The notes under the pieces: generated by a model
Database searches by the model: none
Seen by the model: the letters and a program-made list of their open reading frames with translations, nothing else
What the model was told of the DNA's origin: nothing
DNA from: Rhodococcus sp. OK519
GTDB lineage: Bacteria; Actinomycetota; Actinomycetes; Mycobacteriales; Mycobacteriaceae
Direction: 5' to 3'
DNA length: 64,000 bases
NCBI RefSeq assembly: GCF_003051005.1
Contig: NZ_QAOW01000004.1
Coordinates: forward strand, 1-64,000
Translations under genes and position numbers: made by a program
Part shown: piece by piece, positions 28,079 to 37,424 of the stretch
Numbering within the stretch: position 1 is the stretch's first letter
Layout: each line of letters starts with the position of its first letter

Positions 28079-28702
28079 GTGGGAGATCGGCCGCAGGAGC
28101 AGCAGTTGAACCTCACTGACGAGGCAACTGGCCAGGCCTCGAAGGTGTCGACCGTCGACGACATGCAGCCCGGGCTGTTCCCCGATGACTCCGTTCCCGA
28201 CGAACTCGTCGGCTACCGGGTGCCGAGTGCTTGCCAGATCGCGGGCATCACGTACCGCCAGTTGGACTATTGGGCCCGCACCAATCTTGTCGTCCCGTCC
28301 ATTCGTGGTGCCGCCGGCTCCGGCAGCCAGCGGCTGTACTCGTTCAAGGACATTCTCGTCCTCAAGATCGTCAAGCGACTCCTGGATACCGGCATCTCGC
28401 TGCAGAACATTCGCGTCGCGGTGGACCACTTGCGCCAGCGCGGTGTCGGCGATCTCGCTCGCATCACGTTGTTCTCCGACGGCACGACGGTCTATGAATG
28501 CACGTCGGCCGAAGAGGTGGTCGATCTGCTGCAGGGCGGGCAGGGCGTGTTCGGCATCGCGGTCAGCGGAGCGATGCGCGAACTCACCGGAACGATCGCC
28601 GATTTCCCGGCGGAACGCGCCGACGGTGGCGAGGCCACCCAGAGCCCTGAAGACGAGTTGGCATCGCGCCGTAAGAACCGGAGCGCCCGCAAGACCGGCT
28701 AG
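28079..28702 (+). CDS. MerR-family regulator (Rv1830-type)
   Basis: 207 residues. A ~50-residue polar lead (MGDRPQEQQLNLTDEATGQ) precedes the MerR HTH CQIAGITYRQLDYWARTNLVVPSIR (~57-80) and GSQRLYSFKDILVLKIVKRLLDTGISLQNIRVAVDHL, a wing plus dimer coil. The C-terminal half is unlike metal-sensing MerR. GTG 28079 has AGAGGGAG six bases upstream. The long leader and 23-bp palindrome upstream suggest autoregulation. The mycobacterial homologue Rv1830 is reported to act in cell division control; transfer is inference. Confidence 0.85.
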   Translation: MGDRPQEQQLNLTDEATGQASKVSTVDDMQPGLFPDDSVPDELVGYRVPSACQIAGITYRQLDYWARTNLVVPSIRGAAGSGSQRLYSFKDILVLKIVKRLLDTGISLQNIRVAVDHLRQRGVGDLARITLFSDGTTVYECTSAEEVVDLLQGGQGVFGIAVSGAMRELTGTIADFPAERADGGEATQSPEDELASRRKNRSARKTG

Positions 28703-28739
28703 ACGGTTCCTGGCGTTCGGCGGGCGGGCGGTGGTGGCA

Positions 28740-28745
28740 TAGACT
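28740..28745 (+). promoter_or_regulatory. -10 element of gcvP riboswitch transcript
   Basis: TAGACT lies about 20 bases before the first aptamer. A weak TTCGGC -35 sits 18 bases upstream. Start of transcription near 28752. Confidence 0.45.
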
Positions 28746-28763
28746 GACGGTGCGTCGCCGTCG

Positions 28764-28994
28764 CGCGGGAGAGTTCCGTGCAGAGTTTTCTCTGTACGGG
28801 CGCCGAAGGAGCAACACCTCCCCGTCAATCTCTCAGGCACCCAGGACCGTGCGGGCTCCGACGCCTCTGGAAAGCGGTGGGAGTACCCACCCGCCCACGG
28901 GGAAAGGCGTACGTCGTCCGTGCACAATGCCGGCCGATGTGGCAGCCGAATCTCTCAGGCGCTCGGAACTTCGAGCAGGCGACAGAGGGGGAGG
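28764..28994 (+). ncRNA. tandem glycine riboswitch
   Basis: First aptamer ~28764-28876: GCGGGAGAG, GCCGAAGGAGCAA (28802-28814), CTCTCAGGCACCCAGGACC (28830-28848) and CCTCTGGA, all conserved positions of the glycine aptamer. Second aptamer ~28884-28994: GCCGAATCTCTCAGGC near 28945 and GACAGAGGGGGAGGA at 28981-28995. The pair lies directly upstream of gcvP, the standard context in which glycine turns on glycine cleavage. The final GGGGGAGGA can also serve as a Shine-Dalgarno, so aptamer folding may act on ribosome access. Confidence 0.93.
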
Positions 28995-29048
28995 ACCGTT
29001 CCATTCGTGGAGCGCATCCTGCACCTGACGAACCGCCTGGGAGTTCAC

Positions 29049-31889
29049 TTGATCGACGCTCGTAGCCATTCGTTCGCCGACCGCCATGTCGGTCCCGACT
29101 CGGCCGAACTGGCACGCATTCTCGACGTTGTCGGCGTCGAATCGCTCGACGAACTTGCGGCACGAGCCGTTCCGGACAGCATCCTGGACCCGGCACCCGG
29201 CGGTGTCGCGGCCGGTCTCGACGTGCTGGACGCGCCCCTCTCCGAGCACGAGGCTCTTGCAGCCCTCACGGAGCTGGCGGCGCGCAACACGGTCGCCACC
29301 TCGATGATCGGCCTCGGCTACTACGACACCCTCACGCCGCCCGTGTTGGTGCGCAACATCCTGGAGAATCCGGCCTGGTACACGGCTTACACGCCCTACC
29401 AGCCGGAAATCAGCCAGGGCCGCCTCGAGGCGCTGCTCAACTTCCAGACCATGGTCGGCGACCTCACCGGCATGGAGATCGCGAACTCCTCGATGCTCGA
29501 CGAGGGCACCGCCGCAGCCGAGGCCATGACGCTCCTGCGACGGGCGTCGCGCAGCAAGTCTCCGCGCTTCGTTCTCGACGCCGACCTGTTCCCGCAGACC
29601 CGCGCCGTGGTGATCACGCGCGCCGAGCCGCTCGGCATCGAGATCGTCGAGGCGGATTTGACTCGGGGCCTGCCCGACGGTGAGTTCTTCGGTGTCCTCG
29701 CGCAGCTTCCGGGCGCGTCGGGTCGGGTCGTCGACCACGCTTCGATGATCGCGGACGCCCATGAACGGGGCGCACTCGTCGCGGTCGGCGCGGACCTGCT
29801 CGCCCTCACGCTCCTGACGCCGCCCGGCGAGATGGGCGCTGACGCGTGCTTCGGCACCACTCAACGCTTCGGTGTCCCGATGGGCTTCGGCGGTCCGCAC
29901 GCCGGCTACCTCGCGGTGCACGGCAAGCATGCTCGTCAGCTCCCGGGACGCCTGGTCGGCATCTCGGTGGACGCCGACAACAACAGGGCGTATCGACTGG
30001 CGCTGCAGACCCGCGAACAGCACATTCGGCGCGAGAAGGCGACCAGCAACATCTGCACCGCGCAGGTGCTGCTCGCGATCGTCGCAGCGATGTACGCGAG
30101 TTACCACGGCGCGGAGGGCCTCAAGGCCATCGCCCAGCGGGTCCATCAGCGCGCCGAGTTCCTGGCCGACGGCCTGAAGGCCGCGGGCGTCGAGGTGGTG
30201 CACGAACAGTTCTTCGACACGGTTCTCGCGCGTGTCGAGGGGCGCGGCGAGGAGGTCGTGGCGAACGCGAAGGCCTGGGGCGTCAACCTACGTCTGGTCG
30301 ACGCCGACCACGTGGGGATCGCGTGCGACGAGGCGACCACCGAGGCGCACGTCCAGTCGGTGCTCGCGGCGTTCGGGGTTTCCGGGGATGCCGAGTGCGC
30401 GCACACTCCGGCGCCGTTCGGTGACCGCACCACGGCGTACCTGCAACACGAATCGTTCACCAAGTACCGCACCGAGACCGCGATGCTGCGTTACCTGCGC
30501 GCGCTTTCCGACAAGGACATCGCCCTCGATCGCAGCATGATCCCGCTCGGCTCGTGCACGATGAAGCTCAACGCGACCGCCGAGATGGAGCCCATCACGT
30601 GGCCCGGATTCTCGAAGCTGCACCCGTTCGCGATCGAGGACGCACCGGGGATGCTGCAGGTCATCGAGGACCTGCAGGACTGGCTGGTCGCGATCACCGG
30701 GTACGACGCGGTGAGCCTGCAGCCCAATGCCGGCAGCCAGGGCGAGTACGCGGGCCTGCTCGCGATTCGCAACTTCCACCTCAGCCGCGGTGACGACCAC
30801 CGAGACACCTGCCTGATCCCGTCCAGTGCGCACGGCACCAACGCCGCGTCCGCGGTGATGGTCGGGATGCGCGTCGAGGTGGTGGCGTGCCGCGAGAACG
30901 GCGACGTCGATCTCGACGACCTGCGCGCCAAGATCGCCGATCACGCCGAGCGGCTGGCCGCGATCATGATCACCTACCCGTCGACGCACGGTGTGTACGA
31001 GCATGAGATCGGTGAAATCTGCGCGGCCGTCCACGACGCCGGCGGTCAGGTGTACGTCGACGGTGCCAACCTGAATGCGCTTGTCGGGCTGGCGCGTCCG
31101 GGGCGGTTCGGCGGCGACGTGAGTCACCTGAACCTGCACAAGACGTTCTGCATTCCGCACGGTGGCGGTGGCCCCGGTGTCGGACCGATCGGTGTGCGCT
31201 CACACCTCGCACCGTTCCTGCCGGGGCATCCGATGGCGCCGGCACTCGGGCAGTGCGGTCCGGTCTCCGCGGCGCCGTACGGTAGTGCGTCGATCCTGCC
31301 GATCACGTGGACGTACATCAAGATGATGGGCGCGCAGGGCCTGCGCCGGGCGTCGCTGACGGCCATCGCGTCGGCCAACTACATTGCGCGGCGTCTCGAC
31401 GAGTACTTCCCGGTGCTCTACACGGGCGAGAACGGAATGGTCGCGCACGAGTGCATCCTCGATCTGCGTCCGCTCACCAAGGAGACTGGCGTGACGGTCG
31501 ACGACGTCGCCAAGCGCCTCGCCGACTACGGTTTCCACGCCCCGACCATGAGCTTCCCGGTCGCCGGCACACTCATGGTCGAGCCCACCGAGAGCGAAAA
31601 CCTGGCCGAGATCGACGAGTTCTGCGACGCGATGATCGCGATCCGTCGCGAGATCGATCGGGTCGCGGCAGGGGAGTGGCCTGTCGACGACAACCCGCTC
31701 CGCGGCGCCCCGCACACCGCCGAGTGCCTTGTTTCCGAATGGAATCACCCGTACTCGCGGGAGATCGCGGTATACCCGCGCGGCACTGCGCGGCCCAAGG
31801 TGTGGCCCGCGGTGCGGCGAATCGACGGCGCGCACGGTGATCGCAACCTCGTGTGCTCATGCCCGCCGATCGAGGCCTACTCCGACTGA
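29049..31889 (+). CDS. gcvP: glycine dehydrogenase (decarboxylating), P protein
   Basis: 946 residues, a full-length fused alpha-beta P protein. The PLP-binding Lys lies in [16 protein letters not shown] (Lys about 698); other signatures are [24 protein letters not shown] near 118, [12 protein letters not shown] near 150 and [15 protein letters not shown] near 275. It decarboxylates glycine and loads the H-protein lipoyl arm. Start: TTG 29049 with GGGAG five bases upstream gives the short lead before [10 protein letters not shown] seen in mycobacterial GcvP; GTG 29007, with GGGGGAGGA twelve bases upstream, is an in-frame alternative that adds 14 residues. Confidence 0.95.
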   Translation: MIDARSHSFADRHVGPDSAELARILDVVGVESLDELAARAVPDSILDPAPGGVAAGLDVLDAPLSEHEALAALTELAARNTVATSMIGLGYYDTLTPPVLVRNILENPAWYTAYTPYQPEISQGRLEALLNFQTMVGDLTGMEIANSSMLDEGTAAAEAMTLLRRASRSKSPRFVLDADLFPQTRAVVITRAEPLGIEIVEADLTRGLPDGEFFGVLAQLPGASGRVVDHASMIADAHERGALVAVGADLLALTLLTPPGEMGADACFGTTQRFGVPMGFGGPHAGYLAVHGKHARQLPGRLVGISVDADNNRAYRLALQTREQHIRREKATSNICTAQVLLAIVAAMYASYHGAEGLKAIAQRVHQRAEFLADGLKAAGVEVVHEQFFDTVLARVEGRGEEVVANAKAWGVNLRLVDADHVGIACDEATTEAHVQSVLAAFGVSGDAECAHTPAPFGDRTTAYLQHESFTKYRTETAMLRYLRALSDKDIALDRSMIPLGSCTMKLNATAEMEPITWPGFSKLHPFAIEDAPGMLQVIEDLQDWLVAITGYDAVSLQPNAGSQGEYAGLLAIRNFHLSRGDDHRDTCLIPSSAHGTNAASAVMVGMRVEVVACRENGDVDLDDLRAKIADHAERLAAIMITYPSTHGVYEHEIGEICAAVHDAGGQVYVDGANLNALVGLARPGRFGGDVSHLNLHKTFCIPHGGGGPGVGPIGVRSHLAPFLPGHPMAPALGQCGPVSAAPYGSASILPITWTYIKMMGAQGLRRASLTAIASANYIARRLDEYFPVLYTGENGMVAHECILDLRPLTKETGVTVDDVAKRLADYGFHAPTMSFPVAGTLMVEPTESENLAEIDEFCDAMIAIRREIDRVAAGEWPVDDNPLRGAPHTAECLVSEWNHPYSREIAVYPRGTARPKVWPAVRRIDGAHGDRNLVCSCPPIEAYSD

Positions 31890-31896
31890 CGCGTGA

Positions 31897-31940
31897 ACGA
31901 AGGGGGTCGATCCGTCCAATGGGCGGACCGGCCCCTTCGT
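31897..31940 (+). terminator. gcvP terminator hairpin
   Basis: ACGAAGGGG at 31897-31905 pairs with CCCCTTCGT at 31932-31940, with additional pairing of the inner GTCC/GGAC-type bases. It starts 8 bases after the gcvP stop. No T run. Confidence 0.6.
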
Positions 31941-32126
31941 CGCACACAGGCCAGTGCCGGGTGCGAGAATCCGGAGCAGACGGAACTGACAGATACCCGG
32001 AATTCGAGCCCGGTTGGCGGCGAGTGTCACGTATGTCGGTGGCCGCGACCCGCAGGCCCGGACGAGCGGGGCGGCCGATACCGAAACGTCGTTGACCTCT
32101 CGGTCTGCCGGGCAGATGATCGATGA

Positions 32127-32966
32127 ATGGTCGAGGTGCCGGAAGAGGTGCATACCGCTCGGGTCGCAGATCTCTTCGACTTGGTGGCGGACAGTTACGA
32201 CAACGTGGGCGTCTCGTTCTTCGGGCCGATCGCGGATCGTCTCGTCGAGGCGGTAGCGCCGCCGCCAGGCGCGCAGGCGCTCGACATCGGCTGCGGTCGG
32301 GGCGCGGTGCTCTTTCGGCTGGCGGAGGCGGTCGGCCCGTCCGGTGAGGTGACCGGAATCGATCTCGCGCCGCGGATGGTGGCCATCACCGCCCACGAGG
32401 CTCGGGCCCGCGGGTTGACGAACACGCATGTGCAGGTGATGGACGCGATGCGGCCGACGCTTCCGTCCGGCCGCTATGACGTCATCACCGCGTCGTTCAT
32501 GTTGTTCTTCCTGCCGGATCCGGCGGCCGCTCTGACGGCGTGGCGTTCCCTGCTGGTGCCGCGCGGGACGGTGGGGGTCTCGACGTTCGGTGCGTGGGAC
32601 CCGCGTTGGGAGGAGCTCGACGACCTGTTCGCGCCGTATCGGGATTCGCGGTTCTTCCCGGTCGATCCGCGGGATCCGGACGGGCCGTTCGGGACCGACG
32701 CCGCGGTCGAGGGCTTGATGCGGAACGCCGGCCTCGTGCACGCGCGCACCAGTACATTCGACCTCGATCTCACTTTCGATGATCCGGGGCATTGGTACTC
32801 GTGGACCCGTTCGCACGGCCAGCGGATGTTGTGGGAGTCGATTCCGGAGTCCGACCGTGATCAGGTGAAGGATGCCGCGCTCGAGCGGGTCGAGGGGTGG
32901 CGGGACGAAAGTGGCCGGGTGGCTACTCGACACGGGATCAGGTTGACGCTCGCGCAGCGACCCTGA
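32127..32966 (+). CDS. class I SAM-dependent methyltransferase
   Basis: 279 residues. The SAM-binding motif I ALDIGCGRGAVLFRLAEAVG (~50-68) is followed by VTGIDLAPRMV (~77) and YDVITASFMLFFLPDP (motif II/III, ~115), the layout of UbiE/COQ5-like methyltransferases acting on small lipophilic or polyketide acceptors. The C-terminal half (DLDLTFDDPGHWYSWTRSHGQRMLWE) is Trp-rich and probably forms the substrate lid. No neighbours reveal the substrate. ATG 32127 lacks a strong ribosome site; GTG 32136 is the alternative. The preceding 237-base gap holds the gcvP terminator and otherwise nothing recognised. Confidence 0.82.
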   Translation: MVEVPEEVHTARVADLFDLVADSYDNVGVSFFGPIADRLVEAVAPPPGAQALDIGCGRGAVLFRLAEAVGPSGEVTGIDLAPRMVAITAHEARARGLTNTHVQVMDAMRPTLPSGRYDVITASFMLFFLPDPAAALTAWRSLLVPRGTVGVSTFGAWDPRWEELDDLFAPYRDSRFFPVDPRDPDGPFGTDAAVEGLMRNAGLVHARTSTFDLDLTFDDPGHWYSWTRSHGQRMLWESIPESDRDQVKDAALERVEGWRDESGRVATRHGIRLTLAQRP

Positions 32967-32999
32967 GACACGGTCGCACCGCCCGAGGAGGGGGAGGCC

Positions 33000-33440
33000 A
33001 TGTCGAGGATCATCGTCGCCGTACTCCTCGTTGCCGCGCTGTTCGGCACCGGTGTCGCGTTCTATCGCGTGCTGTCGGATGTGGCGCCGGCGTCGACGGA
33101 TCGCCCACTCGCGAACGAAGTCGCCACCGTCAAAGGTCGGACGATGACCTGTGCCGAACTACTGCCCGACGGGTGCACGTTCGATCTGCAGTTCGCGTTC
33201 GATCGGTGGGGCGATGGACTGAACGCCTTCGTCGCCAGTGATCTCGGGCCCTGGGGGAGGGGACTTCCTGTGGCGCCGGCGGCGAAACTGGGCCTCGAGG
33301 CGTGCAACACCGCTTCGATGCCGGGCCGGACCTACCTCGAATTCGAGCCGGTGGCGCGGGTGGATCATCCCGGTGCGAGTACCCCTGAACTGTATCCATT
33401 CTGGAACCAGGCGCGCGAGATTCTCTGCCCGGCTGGGTAG
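33000..33440 (+). CDS. small secreted or membrane-anchored protein of unknown function
   Basis: 146 residues. An N-terminal hydrophobic segment (IIVAVLLVAALFGTGVAFY, ~4-22) is a signal anchor or uncleaved signal. The rest is extracytoplasmic with four cysteines (MTCAELLPDGCTF, LEACNTAS, ILCPAG) likely paired. I recognise no family. ATG 33000 has GAGGAGGGGGAGG directly upstream, one of the strongest ribosome sites here. It follows the methyltransferase by 33 bases and could share its mRNA. The next gene is convergent, with 148 bases between showing no clear terminator. Confidence 0.72.
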   Translation: MSRIIVAVLLVAALFGTGVAFYRVLSDVAPASTDRPLANEVATVKGRTMTCAELLPDGCTFDLQFAFDRWGDGLNAFVASDLGPWGRGLPVAPAAKLGLEACNTASMPGRTYLEFEPVARVDHPGASTPELYPFWNQAREILCPAG

Positions 33441-33588
33441 TCGCCCGGTGTGCTCCGCCGCGTTCCGTGGTCGAAGTCCGTGGCGGACGGAATCGTAGGA
33501 TAGACAGAATATTTGGGTCCACCATCAACCGCACCGCTCCGTACGCTGCCCCTTCTCGAGCAGCCAAGACGAAAGGGGCCTAAGGGCG

Positions 33589-36117
33589 CTAAGACGCGTC
33601 GAGGAAACCGAAGCTGCGAGCGCGGGAAAGTGCCTCCGCACGCGAGTGAACGTTCAGCTTTCGATACAGGGTCCGCTTGTGGGTCTTGACCGTCGATGCG
33701 GAGAGGAACGCCAGCGCGGCGATCTGGCCGACGGTCAGGCCGCGCGCGACGCCGTCGAGCACGGTCTTCTCCCGGTCGGTGAGGAGCGGGAAAAGCAACG
33801 TCGGGGGATAGTGTGCGACTTCCGGTGTGGCGAGAAACTCTGTCAAGGTCGGCGACGGTCGAGATGCCTGTTCGTCGAGGGAGATCACGGTCTGGCGATC
33901 GACTGTTGCGAAGGCACTCCGGATTCCGGCACGGTCGGCGATGGTGCAGGCGTGGGACCAGGCCCGTCCGGCGTCGTCGCGCCGGTCGAGGCTGAACGCG
34001 GCCACGGCCTCGATCACGAGCGACTCGAGATGTGCGCGGGTGTACGGGGTACCGAGCCAGTCGTACCGGCGGCACGTGGTGATCGCGGACGGGTAGTCGC
34101 CGGTGAGGAGGTGGGTTCGGGCCACCGCTACGACCGCCCACGGGGTGTCGCACGGCAGAGAATCCGCGAGTATCCGCGCTCGACGGGCATCCCCGAGCGC
34201 GAGGTGGACCTCGATCTCGGTGGCGTCGAGCAGCGAACTGACGAAGGCGCCGTTGGCGCGTGCTCGGGCGTCGGCGCACTCTGTGAGCGCGGTGAGCCCC
34301 TGGACCGGCCGACCCGCCGCGATCGAGTACCTGCAGCGTGCGAACGCGACGAACGGCCAGAGCTCGGCGACTGCCGGCAACTCGCCGAGTGTGTCGAGAG
34401 CTTTGCCGGCCGTATCGACGTCGAGGGTGCCGAGGGCCGTGAGGACGCGCGCGACGGCGCCGCCGATCCGAACGAGGGCTTCGGTCCAGTCTTCGCCCGC
34501 AGGGGACTGCTCCTCGGCAACCAGCCAGTCGTGAGCTCGCTGCAGTTCTCCCGCGAAAGCCCAGTTGAGAGCGGAGTTGCCGGCCGCGTTGCGAGAGATG
34601 TAGTTCATGCTTCGCGCGGTACCCAGACGGTGGGCGCGGCGAAGTTCGACGGTGGACTCCGCGAAATCGCCCGACAGTTGATAGGTGAGCCCCATCTGCA
34701 TGCGCAGGAACGGCAGGAAGTCGGTGATCGCATCGGGTTCCGCATCGAGCAGGCGATAGATCGAGCGGTTGAGGCGGCGTGTCTGATCGGCGGCCGACGC
34801 ATAGTCGCCCGCGATGCGCTGCAGGAGGATTCGGTTGCCCACCACACTGAGGGCTGCGCGAGGGTCCTCCGCCACGGTGAGGTCGAGCAGGTCGGCGGTG
34901 TCGTACGGCTCGGCGTCGTCGGAGTGGTCGCCGGACAGGTGCCGCACGAGGTCGCGAATGCCGCTGATTGCAGGATGCGCCTCGATCACCGGCCCGGGCA
35001 GGACGAGCAGCACGTTCCTGAGCAGTTCGAGATGCCTGTTGACCAGTTCGGCCCCGTGCTGGTCGAACAGTTCGACGGTGAGGTCCCAGTTCTCGGATTC
35101 GGCGGCGCAGCGCAGCGCGGCCGCGTGCTCGCCCCGGTCCCGATGGTGAAGTGCCAACAGCGTCGACCGCGCCGACGGGTCCATGCCCTCGGCGCGTTGC
35201 ACGGCGAGGAGCTCGGTGCGTACGGCGGTCGGCAGCTGCCAGGCGTCGCCGTCCGCGGTGTCGAGGTGGTCCAGGATTCCTGCTGCCTCGAGGTCGCGCA
35301 GGTACCGGGCTGCGTCGGGGCCGCCGCCTAGGTACCGCGCCAACTCCACGGTGACCGCATAGGCGGTCGCCGTGCTGACCATAAACGTTCGTAGCTCGGC
35401 GTTCGACGTCCCCAGGACGTCGTCGCGGACGTAACTCGTGATCGCTTCGGCGTAGGCCTGTCCGAGGACCACATCGGTCAGCGGGCGAGCAGACCGCGTC
35501 GCCGCGAGAACCGCCGTGGCGAGCAAGGACAGCCCTCCGGTCCGGCGGTGGAGTTCGTGCACGTCGGGGTCCGTCGGATGAACGCCGGCCGCAGCGAACA
35601 TCTCCCGGATGTCGTCGAGGGTGTACAGCAGGTCGTCGGCTCGGACGGTGTGGTGCTCCGGTCCGAAGGACAGCGGATCGTCGAACATCGATCGCCCGAC
35701 GACCGTCACCATGACGTTGACCGAAGCGCAGTCGTCGACCAGATCGAGGATCTGACGCTCGATGTCGGGGTCGGGGTGCCGGTCGATGCGTTCGAGGATC
35801 AGATCGACCGGACGGTCAGCACGCGACAGCGATCGCAGCCCGTCCACGCCGCCGGTGACGCCGACACTCACGAGTTGCTCGCCGACGTGTGTCCAGTATC
35901 CGTCGGTAGTGGCCGTCGGTTCGGGGGGCGCAATGACGACAGTGGTGCGCCCGGCGTCTCGTGCGAATCGGTGCCACGCGGTCGCGAGGCTCGACTTCCC
36001 GAAGCCCTGCGGTGCCCGGACGACGGTGAGACCGGCGTTCCGCTGGAGTCGGCTGATGAGCCGGCTGGGGGCCCACACTGTGGTTTCGTCGCCGACCGCG
36101 TTGCGCTGCTCGGTCAA
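33589..36117 (-). CDS. LuxR-family ATP-binding regulator (MalT/LAL-type)
   Basis: 842 residues from the chosen start. A P-loop APQGFGKSS (Lys about 41) opens a STAND-type NTPase domain (LVDDCASVNVMVTVVGRS, Walker B-like VDLILERIDRHPD). The middle ~350 residues are helical repeats like the MalT sensor. The last ~60 residues are a LuxR HTH: LLTDREKTVLDGVARGLTVGQIAALAFLSASTVKTHKRTLYRKL. TTG 36117 has GAAGGA six bases upstream and starts a conserved-looking TEQRNAVGDE; the frame is open to GTG 36252, which would add 45 Cys-containing residues without a ribosome site. Target and inducer unknown. Confidence 0.85.
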   Translation of the reverse strand: MTEQRNAVGDETTVWAPSRLISRLQRNAGLTVVRAPQGFGKSSLATAWHRFARDAGRTTVVIAPPEPTATTDGYWTHVGEQLVSVGVTGGVDGLRSLSRADRPVDLILERIDRHPDPDIERQILDLVDDCASVNVMVTVVGRSMFDDPLSFGPEHHTVRADDLLYTLDDIREMFAAAGVHPTDPDVHELHRRTGGLSLLATAVLAATRSARPLTDVVLGQAYAEAITSYVRDDVLGTSNAELRTFMVSTATAYAVTVELARYLGGGPDAARYLRDLEAAGILDHLDTADGDAWQLPTAVRTELLAVQRAEGMDPSARSTLLALHHRDRGEHAAALRCAAESENWDLTVELFDQHGAELVNRHLELLRNVLLVLPGPVIEAHPAISGIRDLVRHLSGDHSDDAEPYDTADLLDLTVAEDPRAALSVVGNRILLQRIAGDYASAADQTRRLNRSIYRLLDAEPDAITDFLPFLRMQMGLTYQLSGDFAESTVELRRAHRLGTARSMNYISRNAAGNSALNWAFAGELQRAHDWLVAEEQSPAGEDWTEALVRIGGAVARVLTALGTLDVDTAGKALDTLGELPAVAELWPFVAFARCRYSIAAGRPVQGLTALTECADARARANGAFVSSLLDATEIEVHLALGDARRARILADSLPCDTPWAVVAVARTHLLTGDYPSAITTCRRYDWLGTPYTRAHLESLVIEAVAAFSLDRRDDAGRAWSHACTIADRAGIRSAFATVDRQTVISLDEQASRPSPTLTEFLATPEVAHYPPTLLFPLLTDREKTVLDGVARGLTVGQIAALAFLSASTVKTHKRTLYRKLNVHSRAEALSRARSFGFLDAS

Positions 36118-36272
36118 TTCACGTCCTTCGGGTTCGGCTACGGTGTGCGGTCCACACCCCGGTGTCGACACGGAACCACCATCAAGGCACACCGCGCACC
36201 GGTGGGGCGGCTCGGTCTCCGTGTCGTGACGCTTTATCACCCCCCACTTCACCCATCACGCTGGAGTGGGGA

Positions 36273-37421
36273 TCAGCTGTCGGTGCCGGGTCGGCTCGCG
36301 AGTTCGAGGATCGTGATCTCGGGGGGCGCACCGACACGGACCGGAGGACCCCAAGCGCCCGCGCCACGGGAGGTGTAAATGACAGTGTCGCCGACCTGGT
36401 CGAGACCGATCACCGAAGGCTGCTGCAAAGGGACGAGGTAGCCCAGCGGCCACATCTGGCCGCCGTGGGTATGTCCCGACATCTGCAGATCGACGCCGAG
36501 TTCGGAAGCCTCCAGGGCCTGCTTCGGCTGGTGCGCCAGGAGCATCACGAAGCGGTCGGGGTCGCGGCCGTCCAGCGCGGCGGCAAGGTTCGGCTCATAG
36601 GGGGCGGGGGAGGTGAGGTCGTGGATGCCGGCGAGATCGATGACGCCGCCGCCGCGGTGGATCTCGACGCGTTCGTTGCGCAGCGTCCGGATGCCGAGTG
36701 TGTCCCACAGATCCAGCCAGCGTCCTCCGTCGCCCGCGTAGAACTCGTGATTGCCGCTCACGCCGAACACGCCCAGCGGCGCGCGCAGGTCACGCAACGG
36801 CTCGAGGTCGCGTCCCACCTTCGCGACCGTGCCGTCGACGAGATCGCCGCCGAGCAGGATGAGTTCGGGCTTCTGCGCGTTGACGAGTTCGACGACCTTG
36901 CGGGTGAACCCGATTCCACGGGACGGGCCGACGTGCAGATCGGTCACGAGGGCGATCCGCATGCCGGCGAACTCGCTCGGCAGGCGCCGCAGCGGCACCC
37001 GGACCCGTTGGATGCGCGGCGTGTGCGCTTCGGTGACGCCGTATCCGGCGGCACCGATCGCCGCGACGGTCACGGCGACGGTGGCACCGCGCAGGACGCG
37101 GCGCCGGGACGGATCCGTGGGCTGCGGGCGCCCCGCGAGCCGGGCGATACCCGAGCCCGCGGCAACCAGAATCAACCCGAGGACGAGGTACAGCAGCGCC
37201 GCGAGCCACACCCAGCCGACGAAGCCGGGGATCCGCGCCCACACCGGGTCGAACACCTCACCGCTGCCGATTCCGATCAGTGCCAGGACCCACAGCACGA
37301 CCAGCGCCACGCCGACGGCGCGGGCGGGACGCCCCTTCAGCCCGGTCGCGCGGACCAGACGGCGGTACACCCACCAACTGACGAGCGCGAGGAAGGCTCC
37401 GAAGATCGCGATGCGCACCAT
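36273..37421 (-). CDS. membrane-anchored metallophosphoesterase (YaeI/YkuE-like)
   Basis: 382 residues. Three or four membrane helices fill ~1-125 (ending with a twin-Arg-like SRRRVLRGATVAVTVAAIGAAG). The calcineurin-like catalytic domain has VTDLHVGP (~160), GGDLVDGT (~195), SGNHEFY (~222), LLAHQPK (~295) and SGHTHGGQ (~316), all metal-ligand motifs. Related enzymes act on lipid pyrophosphates or UDP-diacylglucosamine-like lipids. ATG 37421 lies three bases after the VWA gene stop on the same strand, suggesting one transcript. Confidence 0.88.
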   Translation of the reverse strand: MVRIAIFGAFLALVSWWVYRRLVRATGLKGRPARAVGVALVVLWVLALIGIGSGEVFDPVWARIPGFVGWVWLAALLYLVLGLILVAAGSGIARLAGRPQPTDPSRRRVLRGATVAVTVAAIGAAGYGVTEAHTPRIQRVRVPLRRLPSEFAGMRIALVTDLHVGPSRGIGFTRKVVELVNAQKPELILLGGDLVDGTVAKVGRDLEPLRDLRAPLGVFGVSGNHEFYAGDGGRWLDLWDTLGIRTLRNERVEIHRGGGVIDLAGIHDLTSPAPYEPNLAAALDGRDPDRFVMLLAHQPKQALEASELGVDLQMSGHTHGGQMWPLGYLVPLQQPSVIGLDQVGDTVIYTSRGAGAWGPPVRVGAPPEITILELASRPGTDS

Positions 37422-37424
37422 GGC

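Noticed and set aside
28079-28702. Metal-sensing MerR (mercury, zinc or copper)
   Set aside because: No conserved ligand cysteines are present in the C-terminal half.
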